This document shows, piece by piece, positions 1 through 10,791 of a stretch of 64,000 bases of DNA. This stretch comes from Pontederia crassipes (Eukaryota; Streptophyta; Magnoliopsida; Commelinales; Pontederiaceae). How positions within the stretch are numbered: the first letter of the stretch is position 1; the number at the start of each line of letters is the position of its first letter. The notes beneath the pieces are model-generated. The model was given only the letters and a program-made list of their open reading frames with translations, was not told the DNA's origin and searched no databases. The translations under genes and the position numbers were made by a program. The stretch spans positions 10,817,501 to 10,881,500 of the forward strand of contig CM060195.1 of assembly GCA_030549335.1 (NCBI GenBank), written 5' to 3'.

Positions 1-12
1 AAGTGCAAAAGA

Positions 13-588
13 TTGATGAGAGATTTAGGGTTGGAATATCAGAAGATTGATGCATGTCGCAATCATTATATGTTGTATTACAAGAAAAACAACTCACTTA
101 TGAGTTGTTCTATTTGTGATGAGCCCAAATACAAGTTGAGAAAGAATTCTCAAAGTGTGAAAAAAAATGTGGCAAATGCAGTATTCAGATACTTTCCTAT
201 AGTTTCAAGACTGCAACTATTTCTTTATGAGAAAATTGCATTATTTATGAGGTGGCACAAAGAAGGGGCATGTGATGATCAAAATTTTATTACACATCCT
301 TTAGATGTTGAGGCATGGAAACGATTTGATGCACTTCATCCGGCTTTTTCAATAGAATCACGTAATGTTAGATTAGGATTTTGCACTGATTGGTTCAACC
401 CATTTGGCTCAGTAAGTACTGCTTATTCATGTTGGCCGATTTTTGTGACACCTTATAATTTACCTCCAAGCATGTGTATGAGACGAGATAACATATTGAT
501 TACCTTTATGATCCCAAGTCCTCAATCTCCTAGAAAAAGTTTAGATGTTTATTTAAGACCTTTGAATGATGAACTCAATATGTTTTGA
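13..588 (+). pseudogene. TNP2-like CACTA transposase fragment
   Basis: A 191-codon open stretch carries the hallmarks of the plant TNP2 transposase (Transposase_21 family). LGLEYQKIDACRNHYMLYYKK is followed by a C-x2-C pair, then RWHKEG, HPLDVEAWKRFD, and the LGFCTDWFNPFG and WPIFVTPYNLPPSMCM blocks. In intact elements TNP2 binds the termini and cuts and rejoins DNA in the nucleus. The homology begins inside the protein, so the N-terminus lies left of the window. The stretch ends in a stop at 586-588, and homologous sequence continues in other frames downstream, so this is one piece of a decayed transposase of roughly 700 or more residues. The family call is very secure; activity is unlikely. 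Confidence 0.92.
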
Positions 589-689
589 GAGAATGACGTG
601 GTTACTTATGACAAAACTGTGAAGCAAAATTTCATTATGTCAGCCGCATTAATGTAGATCATAAGTGATTTTTTGACATATGGAATGCT

Positions 690-1260
690 GAGTGGTTGGA
701 GCACAAAAGGTAAACTTGCTTGTCCCATATGTGGAAAGAATACACAATCATTTTATTTCAAAAATAGTAGGAAAGTTTGTTGGTTTGATTGCCATAGGAT
801 GTTTTTTGTCATTTAAAAAGAATACAACCAAGTACACATTGCCTCCAAGTCATTTGACGGGACAAAAAGTGATAGGGCAAGTAAACAAGCTTAATGAAGT
901 CTCATTAGAATTGAAGGCCGGTTCTTACAAGCAAATTGGGTTTTGAAGTGAACATAATTAGGAGAAAAGAAGTATTTTTGGGAGTTGCCTTATTGCTCTT
1001 CAAACTTTGTACGTCATAACTTGGACGTCATGCATGTGGAGAAGAACGTATTTGACAACATCTTCAACACTATTATGGATGCTAAAGGAAGAGTGTATGC
1101 GCAAAGACATGAAAGTTAGAAGACCTGAGGTAGATATCATTCATCTTCAAAATGGTAAATGCAAAAAGTCAAAAACTACTTTTGTCTTCAGCAATGATAA
1201 AAAAAGTGGTTTTCGAATGGGTCAAAAAGCAGTTGAAATTCCCTAATGGATATTTATGAA
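690..1260 (+). pseudogene. TNP2 transposase, central remnants
   Basis: Scattered pieces in more than one frame continue the transposase. GKLACPICGKNTQSFYFKN and CWFDCHRMF (about 706-805) are the Cys/His-containing block that follows the catalytic core in this family. RHNLDVMHVEKNVFDNIFN (about 1011-1068) is a highly conserved TNP2 segment containing the HVEKNV motif. The frame changes between blocks and internal stops show that the coding capacity is lost here. These blocks lie in the expected order after the fragment ending at 588, so they belong to the same copy. Confidence 0.85.
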
Positions 1261-1329
1261 ACATATCTTGTTGTTTTAACTTGGAAAATGGGAAGATACT
1301 GGGATGAAAAGTCATGATTGCCATATTTT

Positions 1330-1690
1330 TTATGAAAAGGCTGCTTCCAATTTACTTTAAAGAACTTTGGCCAAAGGCCATCTGGAAAGCTTTAACAAAA
1401 TTATCTGTCTTTTAAAGAGCTTTTTACATCCACCATTCGGAAAGAAGATCTCTCGGTTGGAGTATTCTATTGTGATTACCATGTGCAAGGCTGCGAAAAT
1501 ATTTTTACCTTCTTTCTTTGATGTGATAAGCACTTGATTGTACATCTTTCATATGAAACAAAAGTTGCAGGCCCGATTAAATATCGATGAATGTATCCTT
1601 TCGAAAGGTGCATGTTATATTTCAAAAGAAAGGCGAAGAATAAGGCGAAAATTAAAGGCTCTATTTGTGAAGCATATTTCATTTAGGAGG
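1330..1690 (+). pseudogene. DUF4218-like C-terminal part of the CACTA transposase
   Basis: Translated blocks SRLEYSIVITMCKAAKIFLP, SFFDVIS, LIVHLSYETKVAGPI and MYPFERCMLYFKRKAKNKAK match the DUF4218 domain, which follows the TNP2 domain in plant CACTA transposases. The usual family pattern is LPxxFFDVMxHLxVHLPYEAxxAGPVxYRWMYPFER. The region needs at least one frame change and a broken Trp/stop position to be read, so it is a pseudogene. The order and spacing from the HVEKNV block upstream fit a single element. Confidence 0.82.
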
Positions 1691-2188
1691 TGTCAAACTT
1701 CACTTCAAAATACTTTAAGTCACACATACAACCACGACACACCCTAGTTCCAAGAAACGATGATGGTGGTGAAGGAGAAGTTAACATAAATACTTTATCC
1801 ATTTTCAAATACCCATGCCGGCTTCTTGGTACAGGACGCAAAGTTGTCTTAAGTGATAGATCTCATCATCATTGAAAATTATGTCCTTGCAAATTGTAGC
1901 AATGTGACGTCATATCTCGAATAAGACAATTTATTTTAATATGTTATAAAATTTAAAATTAATCTTTGCTATATGATTTCATTAATTGACAATTATGAAT
2001 TCAGGAAGTTGAAGAATTACAACGAGAAATCAATCTAGTAGTTTAGACGACGAATTATTGAAATTACGAGAAGAACATTTTGCCGATTGGTTGAGATGTA
2101 AAGTGAGAATTATTTTTTATCATTCCTAATTATTAATGTCATTTATAACTTTTAATGAACTTTTAATTATTTTTCTTGTAGGTTATTA

Positions 2189-2640
2189 ATGGCTCAGTCA
2201 CATATCAAGATTTGGGTCATGGACCAAAGAAATAAGGTTTTAGCTATTGTGGTCATAGTTAATAGATATAGATTCCATATAGAAGAATATAGCAGACAAC
2301 ATTCAACTATTAATAGAGGCATATGTGTTCTAGGAAGCATGTACAGGGACAATGACTTCAATTACTACGGCGTTATAGAAGACATCATAGAATTGTCTTA
2401 TTTGGGAAAATCGAACAAAGTCGTTGTGCTAAAACGTCGTTGATTTGATCTAGAGAAAGGAGTTTAGATCGATCAAAAGTTTAAATTGGTGGATATTAAC
2501 CCTTAATCAAGACTTCAGTCGTACGATCCATTCGTATTGGCAGAACAAGCGCAACACATGTACTACACTAAGTATCCATAAAAAAAAAACCAAGGATGAA
2601 TGGTGGGCGTCATGCAAAGTGACAAGTAGACTATTCTTAA
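2189..2640 (+). pseudogene. DUF4216-like segment of the CACTA transposase
   Basis: An 84-codon open stretch (2189-2443) contains NRYRFHIEEYSRQHSTINRG, GSMYRDNDFNYYGVIEDII and ELSYLGKSNKVVVLK. These match the DUF4216 domain at the C-terminus of plant TNP2 proteins. Beyond the stop at 2443, homologous residues continue in the same region (DPFVLAEQAQHMYYTKYP, about 2535-2580), showing that the stop is a decay mutation. An intron-like AT-rich gap separates it from the DUF4218 remnant. The function of DUF4216 is unknown. Confidence 0.85.
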
Positions 2641-2918
2641 TAGAAACAATGGTAGATGATCATGAAACATCATCCATATACAATGATGTGCCCGTAGATG
2701 ATTACTATCAAGAAGATCGAGTTAATGAGATGATTTATGTAGCCGATGAAGTTGAGAATATTCAATTAGTCAATGCTGAGCCAATGGAAGAGTCCAATTC
2801 AAATGACCTCTTAGAAGTGAACGTTGACAATTTCATTGACAATGACTTGAATGAAGATTATAGAGATGACGTCGAAGATGATGAAAATCAATTAGAATAC
2901 GAAATAAGCGAATGAATT
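2619..2918 (+). pseudogene. Acidic C-terminal tail of the CACTA transposase
   Basis: This is a 98-codon open stretch rich in Asp, Glu and Asn. It ends with NVDNFIDNDLNEDYRDDVED followed by a stop at 2913-2915. A clear relative occurs on the minus strand at about 54300-54455 (NVDNCIDDDSNEDYSDDDEN), so it is a conserved tail of this CACTA family and not random sequence. It follows the DUF4216 block without an intervening element. I infer it is the C-terminus of the TNP2 protein. Confidence 0.75.
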
Positions 2919-3009
2919 CCTTTGTTCTTCTAATGACACAAGCTTATTACTTTTTTCAATTATATATGGTCACCAATAATAACACAAGTTTTTTAGTTTT
3001 TTTTTAGAT

Positions 3010-4934
3010 ATGGTTACTAGAGGTTGAGCTTCTGGGTCATCTCGCTCTTTTAGGCATTTACTTCAGATGAGTGAGCCATTTAATATATCTTATACATGCA
3101 ATAGTTCTAATTATTTTGTTATTGTGACAATTGCTCTACTGTCAACGAAGCGCATAGTCGGGATGTCTCAATTGCACGACGATGATTGGCATATCACACC
3201 AGGTTATATTCTATATATTCCATAAATTTAAATGCATGCAAGTATTTTTTTTATGATAATAGTTGCTATGTCACCGCCGAGATTACTGGACGCTTCACTA
3301 CATCCAGCGTTGGCGAGCGACATCTTACCCCAGGTGATATTTATTATTATTAAAATTATATTTCTCATTTAATTACATCAATCATTTTTTAATAAAGTCA
3401 TTTACTACGCAGCCAATAGCACAAGCACCCGGCATGTCACATTCTGACACGAATCATGCAGCAATAGACATTACTTGAGGTGAGAACTTTACTGTACATA
3501 TATCAACTATCATTAGTTTAATTTGGCATGACACTAATGATTTATTTCGTATTAGGGCTCGTCGATGATATCGGATCTTCTCAGCCTATCCCAACTGCAG
3601 CGGGTGATGATTCCTCTTTGACGATGAAGAAGAATTACACGATAATGGGGTGGTCACCATAAATAATATTGCTCGTTCGTAAGTTAAATAAGTTGTATAA
3701 ATTTTATTATAGTTTTTCTTAGCATTGAAATTTTAATTCTTCTTTGTAAATTTCAAGACCACTTTCATACTCGCTAGTACCATGCGGGATGTCAGTTCTT
3801 TTATTCTTTCACACTTGCTGGAAAGGGCAGGATCGTGGAAAGATGTCCCAATTTCTGTGCGAGATGACATCTTTCGGGCCTTTACGATATGATCTTCTTT
3901 TGGGGTCGCATAATTTGTTTTATATTATTTTTAAATTACTATGTTTCATAGTATTATTTAGGATGCAAATCAGTTTCATTGGATCTTAGTTTGGGGACGA
4001 TCTGGAGAGCTTTTGAGGAAGTGGCTGTGAAACACCTCCGAAATCAATTATATAAGTTTTGCAAGGCCGTCACGTCCGCCAGCCTCACTTTGAAGCAGGG
4101 CATACAAAGATGCCCAAGACATATTAGGCACTCGGTTTGGGAGTCGTTACGTAGGAAGTGGTAAGTATGTTTACATTTAAATTATTTTTATTAAATTTAT
4201 AATTTTTCAAAGTCTAAGTATTTGATGTTCATACAGGACGGATGAATGATGGCAAAGAAAGTCAAAAAAGGCAAGATTTAATCGATTTTCGAAGCCCGAG
4301 GCCCACATCCACATAGGCGGGTTGATGTAATTTGACGAGCATCGATGGCGCATGGTAATTTACATATAAAATTAAATAATCAAACGTTTATGTTATACTT
4401 ATTTTATAAAATTTGAAACTTTATTGCATGAGGAGAAACAAGACGATCCAGTGGACTTTCGCGTGATCTACGAGGCCACGCGTAAGAGCCGGAAGACAAA
4501 TGGCTTGGTCACGCCCATTGCTCGTAGGCTTCTAGTAAGTCTATCACATGTTCACTTGGTTGCTGAAGTTAGTGCAAATGATTTTTTAAATGTGCAATGT
4601 TTAAATTTTTTAGGATGAGTATACTGCAAAAATGGCTGAAAAGTACGGAGATGATCCGAGTACTCAGCCACCAATTAATGTTTCTCGAAAGTGATTCACA
4701 TTTTTAATTTATGTTTTTTTATGTTATATAATTTATATAATCTATAATGCTTATATGATTGTATAATTTTTCTATTTCATAGAGAACCCTACTGTATGGG
4801 AGGAGGTGGCTGGCATGACACGAGAAGGATACTTGCGTGGCCTAGGCACAACCGCTCAAGTACCTAAGAGGAGCGGAGGATATGCATATAACCCATCTGC
4901 TCCGAGCTCATCCGCTGCACCTAATGTAATGTAG
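3010..4934 (+). pseudogene. Second CACTA gene, plant transposase PF03004 (Ptta/En/Spm) type, multi-exon
   Basis: This looks like a spliced gene starting with MVTRG at 3010. Coding blocks are separated by AT-rich introns with GT and AG ends: about 3960-4160 (FEEVAVKHLRNQLYKFCKA... WESLRRKW), 4236-4355 (KESQKRQ; KARFNRFSKPEAHIHIG in the better frame), 4424-4530 (EKQDDPVDFRVIYEATRKSR), 4612-4690 (DEYTAKMAEKYGDDPSTQPP) and 4783-4934 (ENPTVWEEVAGMTREGYLRG to a stop). This pattern (WTDEEWQ, RKSxKAKxNR, HIGG, YExTHKSK) is the PF03004 plant transposase family, usually the regulatory second protein of CACTA elements. Several blocks carry internal stops or altered residues, so it is probably inactive. 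Relatives lie on the minus strand near 24.6 and 49.5 kb. Confidence 0.8.
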
Positions 4935-5289
4935 CTATCGTAGTAGATATCGCAGCAGGTGTCGTAATAGTTATCACAAAAGTTGGCTCCTTTATTGTAT
5001 GCGATTGAGGGATTAATCCTGCCGTAGAATCAATTCCAATGAGATCATGGACCGAGCACGTTGGGATCGAACGTCCGGAATGACAATAACAACTCCCAAA
5101 CTTAAGATAAAAATTTTGCATGATATTAGATATACGTTTGTTACTTATACACTTGTTATTAAATATTCATGTAGTAGTTGTACTTTTGTTATTCAGTTTA
5201 TTACTTTTCATATTGTTATCTTTGATATGGTGCCTGTGTTGAATGATGAATGCATTTATATGCATTATATAATTGTATGGTGTGGAAAG

Positions 5290-5693
5290 GGAAGAAAATA
5301 TGGCTATAATGGGGCAAAACTTTTGGAAATTAGCGTCTCTATAGCGTCTCCATGGAGTCGCAGGAAAGGTCGATTCTACATTAAATATATCACTCTTACT
5401 GTCACCTTAGCGTCGCCTTGGAGACCCTATAGACTTGATTTTGGCGTCACTTTAGCAATGCAACTCCACTACTCACAACTACACATTGTGCGTCATCTTA
5501 ACGTCGAGATATCAGCGACTATTGATGCTAGTAGAGTCTCCTACAGCGTTGGCACTATTGCGACGCTATTAGCTACCGATTATTGGCATCACATTTTTGT
5601 GGCGGTAGGTCGATGCTATTCTTTCCAAACATGCATTAGCGTCACAATAGCGTCGTGTTTGTTCTGTCGCTATTCGCCAGTTTTCTTATTGTG
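5290..5693 (+). repeat. CACTA subterminal repeats and right terminus
   Basis: About 400 bp is packed with variants of AGCGTC/GACGCTA in both orientations, for example near 5332, 5344, 5408, 5500, 5550, 5640 and 5652, and ends in the inverted terminus at 5675-5693. Subterminal repeat arrays of this kind are the binding sites for the CACTA DNA-binding protein. The same GCGTC-type arrays occur at 22200-22640, 23460-23880, 47060-47500, 48340-48760 and 51850-52854. A long open frame over 5047-5694 is a by-product of this repeat and is not annotated as a gene. Confidence 0.85.
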
Positions 5694-5934
5694 ATTTGCT
5701 TCAAATTTCAATATAAAATGCATAGATTAATGAGTAGTTTAAATCTGGTGATGTCTTTCTTTATGAATTGTCCATGTTAATATTTTGATTACCAACTTAA
5801 TAATGATTTTTGAAACTATATGTCCATCTTAGGAATCTTTATGCCTTCCTTTATACGAATTTTAATGAAAGGTAACATTAAAATGTCAGGGAGATGCACC
5901 TATTGTAAGAAAATGTGTGCAAGTGCATTACATC

Positions 5935-7755
5935 TGTAACATCCTAGATTTTTATTAGAGGTAAATTAGTCATTCGGTTCAAAGCTCTAACCTCCCCTTA
6001 TCTCAATTCCTCTTGTTTACATTTTTTTCTCCATCTAAACTCTTGACGTCTAGGGCTTGAGGAAGGAGAATTTGAGGAATAAGGAGGAGGAGGAAGAAGA
6101 GGAAGAGGAAGAAGACGAAGAAAGAAGAGGAGGAACAACTATAGGAAGCTTAAAGTACGTAAAGTGGATCCAAACCCTCCTCCCCTCTCAATGTTTACAT
6201 GTTTAGATTGAGAGATCCAAGGACACCCTAGTCCTCGGTAAGGATTGTGATCGAGGATCACATTATGCATTAGATCTGAAAGGTTTTCATATGTCATTCA
6301 TGCTTTTGAATTACCATGTTTAGATTCATATGCTAGGGTTCCATATTGTGGGATCATGCTTTGGGATGAACCCTATATTTCAAAGAATGGATGATTTTGT
6401 ATGTTTTTAACATGCTATTAATGTCTATTTGTTATAGATCATGCCTAGGACCTTTAGAATGCTTAGTTTAAATGGTTTGATTTTTTACGAACCTGTAAAT
6501 TGTTTAGGTTATGACAAAAAGGTTGTAAAATGCGAGCACAATATGATCTAGAGGGCATTAGTATGATTGGAAGGCAAAAATACGAGCCGCCAGTATTTTC
6601 TATTGCGAGCCAAATACAAATACGACCATGTTTTATTCATATAGATGTGTTTTGTGCCAAAATTTGTTAGATTCTCCTATACCACTTTAAACCTATTTTC
6701 AAACTATTGATACTTTGTATTGATACTTGATGATTGTATATGACACCTAGTTATACGAAATGTATGCACAATCGTAATTAGGTTAAAATATGAAGATTGA
6801 AAGACATTAAATTGTTTGATCATTGAAAGCATAACACATCCAATTGAAGAATACTGTTACTTGTTGCCCCTCAATTGAATGACAGAGAATATTGTGCCTT
6901 GCTCCATGTGTATTAAAATTTTCTTCGAAAAATTACTTTGCCCTACATGTTGGAGTTAGCATTTCTTAGAGGAATAACTATATATTACTGGAAACGGTAT
7001 GTTTATTCCTAGTCACCTTCGTCTGATTGGAGTCTTGGTTCTGAGGCCTAGCTAGCCTACTGTGAGAGCAACGACTTACTGATAAGATCAAAGACTGTTA
7101 CCAAACTGATTGACTATAAAGATTGATGATCACAAAAGTGAAGTCCAACAGGTTATATAAAACAACCCAAAGGACATTTCTGAGGTAAGGTAATGACAAG
7201 TTCTAGTCACTTAATATGTATATTATTTCTTACTAATGACTTATGCTTCATGCTTTATGTGATTGATGATATGACATTAATGATTGACATGTAAATCACA
7301 TGATTAGGTACATGACATACATGCATGTTCCTTTTTTTCATATGAACTATTTATATGAAACATGTAGTATCCTGTATAAGATGCATTTCATGACATGACC
7401 ATTACATACACTAACTGAGAAACTCTAAACCCTAGATCCATGCAGATAACTGATCTATTTGAATGGATGGGGGCTCCGCTCATGATGGTGATGTCGCACA
7501 TGGTCTAGACCCTGATGAGTCCATTAGATGATGTTTAGTTATAATTAATGACTTCTAGTTCATGCTCTATGACGAGTTTTATTGACATTTTTATTAAAGA
7601 CCTCTGCTGAAATGATGTTGTTAGTTTCTATTAATCCACAATATTTTCTGGTGCATTATTGTTAGATAATATGATTACGCGATGACGAACGGGCTAGCAC
7701 TGTCGAATTTCGTAATTGCCCTTTAGCTTTTGGGGTGAATTTTCGGAGTATTACA
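5935..7755 (+). mobile_element. Solo LTR, Ty3/gypsy fossil
   Basis: The block begins TGTAACATCCTAG and ends GGAGTATTACA, the TG...CA form of plant gypsy LTRs. It is about 1.82 kb, with no internal coding sequence attached on either side. Its inner half (about 6740-7750) is similar to 12826-13757, and a segment around 6740-6790 is the reverse complement of sequence near 20310-20375, so it belongs to the same broad LTR family as the two long solo LTRs at 16119 and 28382. The flanking pentamers ACATC (5930-5934) and GCACC (7756-7760) agree at 3 of 5 positions, a possible worn target duplication. It looks old. Confidence 0.75.
6073..6132 (+). repeat. Purine-rich GAGGAG/GAAGAG tract
   Basis: This is a near-continuous run of A and G made of GGAGGA, GAAGAG and GAAGAC units inside the 5' third of the LTR at 5935-7755. 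It is a simple-sequence tract and gives no coding evidence. Confidence 0.8.
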
Positions 7756-8283
7756 GCACCATTAAATCTGAATAAATCTATAAATTATATATCAATAAAT
7801 TGCATCAAATATTTTTATTTGGGAGGCTCAATGATTTCATTATATCATGTAACTATTGTTATTATTTAAATCTGTTAACAAAACATTACTGTTGTAGCAA
7901 ATAATTATATCATACTATTGAAAATAGATAAATGAATAATTCGGTAGTTTCAGGTTGCATGCAAAGAAAAAGTCTATCCAGAATGCTAATTAAGAAGGAA
8001 GGTAGATAGATAAATGAATTAAAGTTAAAAGTTATTGCAAATATATTGTTCTAGGAATCAAAATTAGTTGCTTGCTCCCAAATGCTTAAAACCAACGAGA
8101 TTAGCGCGCTCTCAAGACGACCAAGAATAATTATAAATGCTTCGGGGATCGTGATGGAAAACTAAGCCCGTTTGGTTAAAAAAGTGTAGAATAAAATTTA
8201 ATTCCTAATCTTATTCCATCGCCAAATGATGCCTTTTACGCATGGTGCAACAAAGAAGGGCATGTATAATTAAAGATGCTCAC
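7756..8283. other. AT-rich DNA downstream of the GDSL exon fragment
   Basis: No recognisable coding sequence is present on either strand. On the minus strand this DNA directly follows the donor site GTGAGC of the GDSL exon fragment, so it is probably what remains of the next intron. I looked for the last GDSL exon (the Asp-x-x-His block with DGIHLT) and did not find it here. Confidence 0.5.
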
Positions 8284-8434
8284 CATAGTGCCTGGGAGAG
8301 AGGTAGATGGACATGGCAGCGCCGAAGTAGTCGACATAGGCGATGACGGCGCGCGGGTGGCGGTGCCGGAGGACATCCAACTCCTTCTGGAGCACTGAGT
8401 TGTGATACTCGGCGAAATCATTCAGAAGGAGTTG
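8284..8434 (-). pseudogene. GDSL esterase/lipase, internal exon fragment
   Basis: On the minus strand this GC-rich block reads LLNDFAEYHNSVLQKELDVL then RHRHPRAVIAYVDYFGAAMS and IYLSPRHYG. It is a clear match to the late part of plant GDSL esterase/lipases (family pattern LNxFAEYHNxxLQxELxxLRxxHPxxxIxYADYYxAAMxxYxxPxxFG). It ends at 8284 in a good donor, G|GTGAGC. The upstream end has no acceptor, and the preceding family block (LIELGA...GC) is absent, so the exon is cut near 8434. It lies 5.4 kb downstream of exon 3 (13880-13986), on the same strand and in the right order, with LTR fossils between. I infer it is the displaced 3' part of that gene. The final exon carrying the catalytic Asp and His is not in the window. 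Confidence 0.82.
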
Positions 8435-8440
8435 GAATGC

Positions 8441-9239
8441 CAATAAAAATAAAAAAAGTAGAACACTAGAAGTGCAATGAAAAGATGATGCATGATGTCA
8501 CTGACTCTGCTCAAAGATGATCTTATCTATGATAATGATTTTATCTCATGATGTCAATGTTAATTTTGATCATCCTTATGATCATGCACAATGATGATAT
8601 AATATATGATCGAAGAATATTCCTTAAAGATGATAATTAACCATGATGAGAGATTGTGTCCACAGATACTATTGATCTTTTATGATGATTTTTATTTATT
8701 TATTTATTTTGCTATATCTTATGGCACTACTGATCTTAGTGATCCACATGATGATGATTTCCTCACATAACGCTTGATGATGCCATTGATGATCTTAATG
8801 ATCCATAAGATAATTTAGATGATTATTTTAGGATTAAAGAATGATCTTGTGATGGCGATTATCAATCTGTGATGTCATACAACATTTTTTTTTATTCTCT
8901 TATGATGTCCCATGTTTAGGTAATTGACCATACCATATTATACTATGATGATTCCTAACATTAGGATTGTCTATGACCATGCCATTTTTTTATATTTTGA
9001 CAATTGTGATCACCTAGGGAATTAATCTTGAGATGTTCTATCTTGCATCCAATGATACTTATCGATTCTATTTGTGAACCATAATGATTGTCACATGTTA
9101 TGAATAATTATGAGCCATGCTCAATGTTCTCTTAGGCCTTGTATATGATATCCTACCATTCAGCTACATGTAGGAATGAAATTGGTGAAAGAAAATTTCT
9201 AAGGCCTAAGATCTGAAATAGATAAAAGATTATGCGGAA
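8441..9239. other. AT-rich TGATGAT-rich DNA, unassigned
   Basis: Many short TGATGAT/ATGATC repeats and no convincing open frame on either strand. The composition resembles the inner part of the gypsy LTR at 10792-12567 (for example its GATGATTATGATGATGAG stretch near 11900), so this may be old LTR sequence. I could not establish an end. Confidence 0.4.
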
Positions 9240-9400
9240 AAAAAAGTAACTAAAATATGTTAGTTCATTTGAGGTGTTGGAACTGGTCGATAAGGGTGCA
9301 TATAGACTAGAATTACCTCCATCTTACGAACGAGTTCGCAATATCTTCCACATCTCAATGCCCAAAGGTTGGATATAGAAGATGCTTGATCGAAACTACT
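9240..9400 (+). mobile_element. Ty3/gypsy integrase C-terminal fragment (fossil)
   Basis: The plus-strand translation contains LVDKGAYRLELPPSYERVRN followed by IFHISMP, the conserved block after the gypsy integrase core (LxxVGxVAYRLxLPPxLxxVHxVFHVSxL). Only this short block is recognisable. A second copy of the same block lies at about 10430-10530, so it may come from a separate insertion of the same group. It is broken and old. Confidence 0.75.
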
Positions 9401-10250
9401 TATTTGATAAAAAAAAAGAAAACCAATGTAATATAAAGAATATATGAACATTATGTTGGAAACATTAAAATAAGATAAATCCATATCAAAGTCATAATAG
9501 ATTAATTAGTGAGCTTATGATATCAAATGGGCAGTAGTGTTAACTCTAAAGATTCAAGACACTACTTATTTGAAGTTTCTAAAGGAGGTTGAGTTCCTCA
9601 TAAATTACCATCTTAGTAAGACGAACTCGATTCCACATGCAAGAGGGAAGGTTCATTTGGCTTGATTGCGTACGAGATGATGAAGGAACTAAACACGTGG
9701 AATCCAAAAAAAATGTCCATATGATTGCATGACATTCTCATATGTTTACCCACGATGATATGGAGCGGACTTTGTTTCCAAGAGCCTTAAGTGATCCCTT
9801 GTGATCAAAAGATAGGATGATAGGTTAAGAAAAATATAAGATAAAAAGAGGTTTGCCAGTATTTACGTAAAGGGGAGTTAACCACATTGGATGAGGTAAT
9901 TCCTTTATCATGGGGCACCCATCATGGCACTGATTCTTTGTTAACATATTGATGAAAGAAAATATTATATGATGTAAGGACACTGTCCATAATTTATATG
10001 GTGATGAAAGGATTCTGTCCTCAAGATGATGAAAAAGGGACCAATAATGAATGAATGTCTTTCCAAATAAAAGATGGAATATCATACAAATGACCTAAGA
10101 ATTTTTCTTAATGGTAAGCTCTTAATATATGATTAAATTCAAGGTTTGTATGGGAGTCCATGTGGATCACGAACTTAATGGAATGAGGTTGACAAATGAA
10201 AGTTCCTAAGTGCTAAGGAATTAAAAGAGACCGATTAATATGCCAAGGGG
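9401..10250. other. AT-rich DNA between two gypsy integrase fragments
   Basis: No domain is recognisable on either strand. The short open frames at 9260-9484 and 9825-10085 (minus) match nothing I know. The position between two integrase tails suggests degraded retroelement DNA. Confidence 0.4.
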
Positions 10251-10259
10251 GAATTAATA

Positions 10260-10791
10260 CAATAAAGAATTAAGGTAGCACAGACTCGCCAAAAGACCTA
10301 TGCAGATAAGGGCCGACGTGAGCAGAACTTTCGGGCAGGTGATCAGGTACGGCTAAAAGTCTCTCCAACGAAAGGAGTCATGAGATTTGGTAAGAAGGGC
10401 AAGATTAGCCCGAGGTACTGGTCCATTCAAGGTACTGGAGTTAGTTGGAGAGGAAACATGTAGATTTGCACTACCTCCTTCGTATGGAGGACTGCGTAAT
10501 ATTTTTCATGTATCTTTGCTTCAAAAGCATAAGCATATTGAGGCAATTATTATCAGATACTAGGAGTTGAGTCTTAAAGAAGATCTAACCTATGAAGATC
10601 AGCCACTAAGAAAATTTAAAGTTCCACGTCATAAGAATAGAAATGTGTCACTAGTTAAAGTTACATATAATCATCACATGAAGCCACTTGAGAATTTGAA
10701 TCAGAAATGCATAAAGAATTTCCTAGATTATTTGATAAGCTCTTAGACAGTACATAATTCGAGGATGAATTTTATTTTAAGGGGTTTATAA
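10260..10791 (+). mobile_element. Ty3/gypsy integrase tail and polypurine tract (fossil)
   Basis: Plus-strand blocks AQTRQKTYADKGRREQNF, GDQVRLKVSPTKGVMRFGKK and VLELVGEETCRFALPPSYGG, followed by LRNIFHVSLLQKHKH, are the C-terminal part of a gypsy integrase. The last bases before the LTR (about 10774-10791, TTTTAAGGGGTTTATAA) resemble a polypurine tract. The segment therefore is the 3' end of an element whose 3' LTR follows at 10792. The upstream body is not recognisable, and the remnant looks broken and old. Confidence 0.85.

Larger units (their letters stand above)
1..5693 (+). mobile_element. CACTA (En/Spm) DNA transposon, right part
   Basis: The sense-strand order is TNP2-type transposase remnants (13 to about 1680), a DUF4216-like region and acidic tail (2189-2915), a second plant transposase gene (3010-4934), GCGTC-rich subterminal DNA (about 5290-5693) and a terminus at 5675-5693 reading CGCCAGTTTTCTTATTGTG. 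That terminus is a slightly decayed reverse complement of the CACTACAAGAAA ends seen at 22173, 23444, 47034 and 48325. The left end lies outside the window, so the target duplication cannot be tested. The same family occurs on the opposite strand at 22173 and 47034. The transposase region is split among frames, so this copy is probably immobile by itself. Confidence 0.9.

Noticed and set aside
5047-5694. A 215-codon open frame on the plus strand
   Set aside because: It runs through the CACTA subterminal GCGTC repeats and terminus. It has no domain, and its length follows from repeat periodicity.
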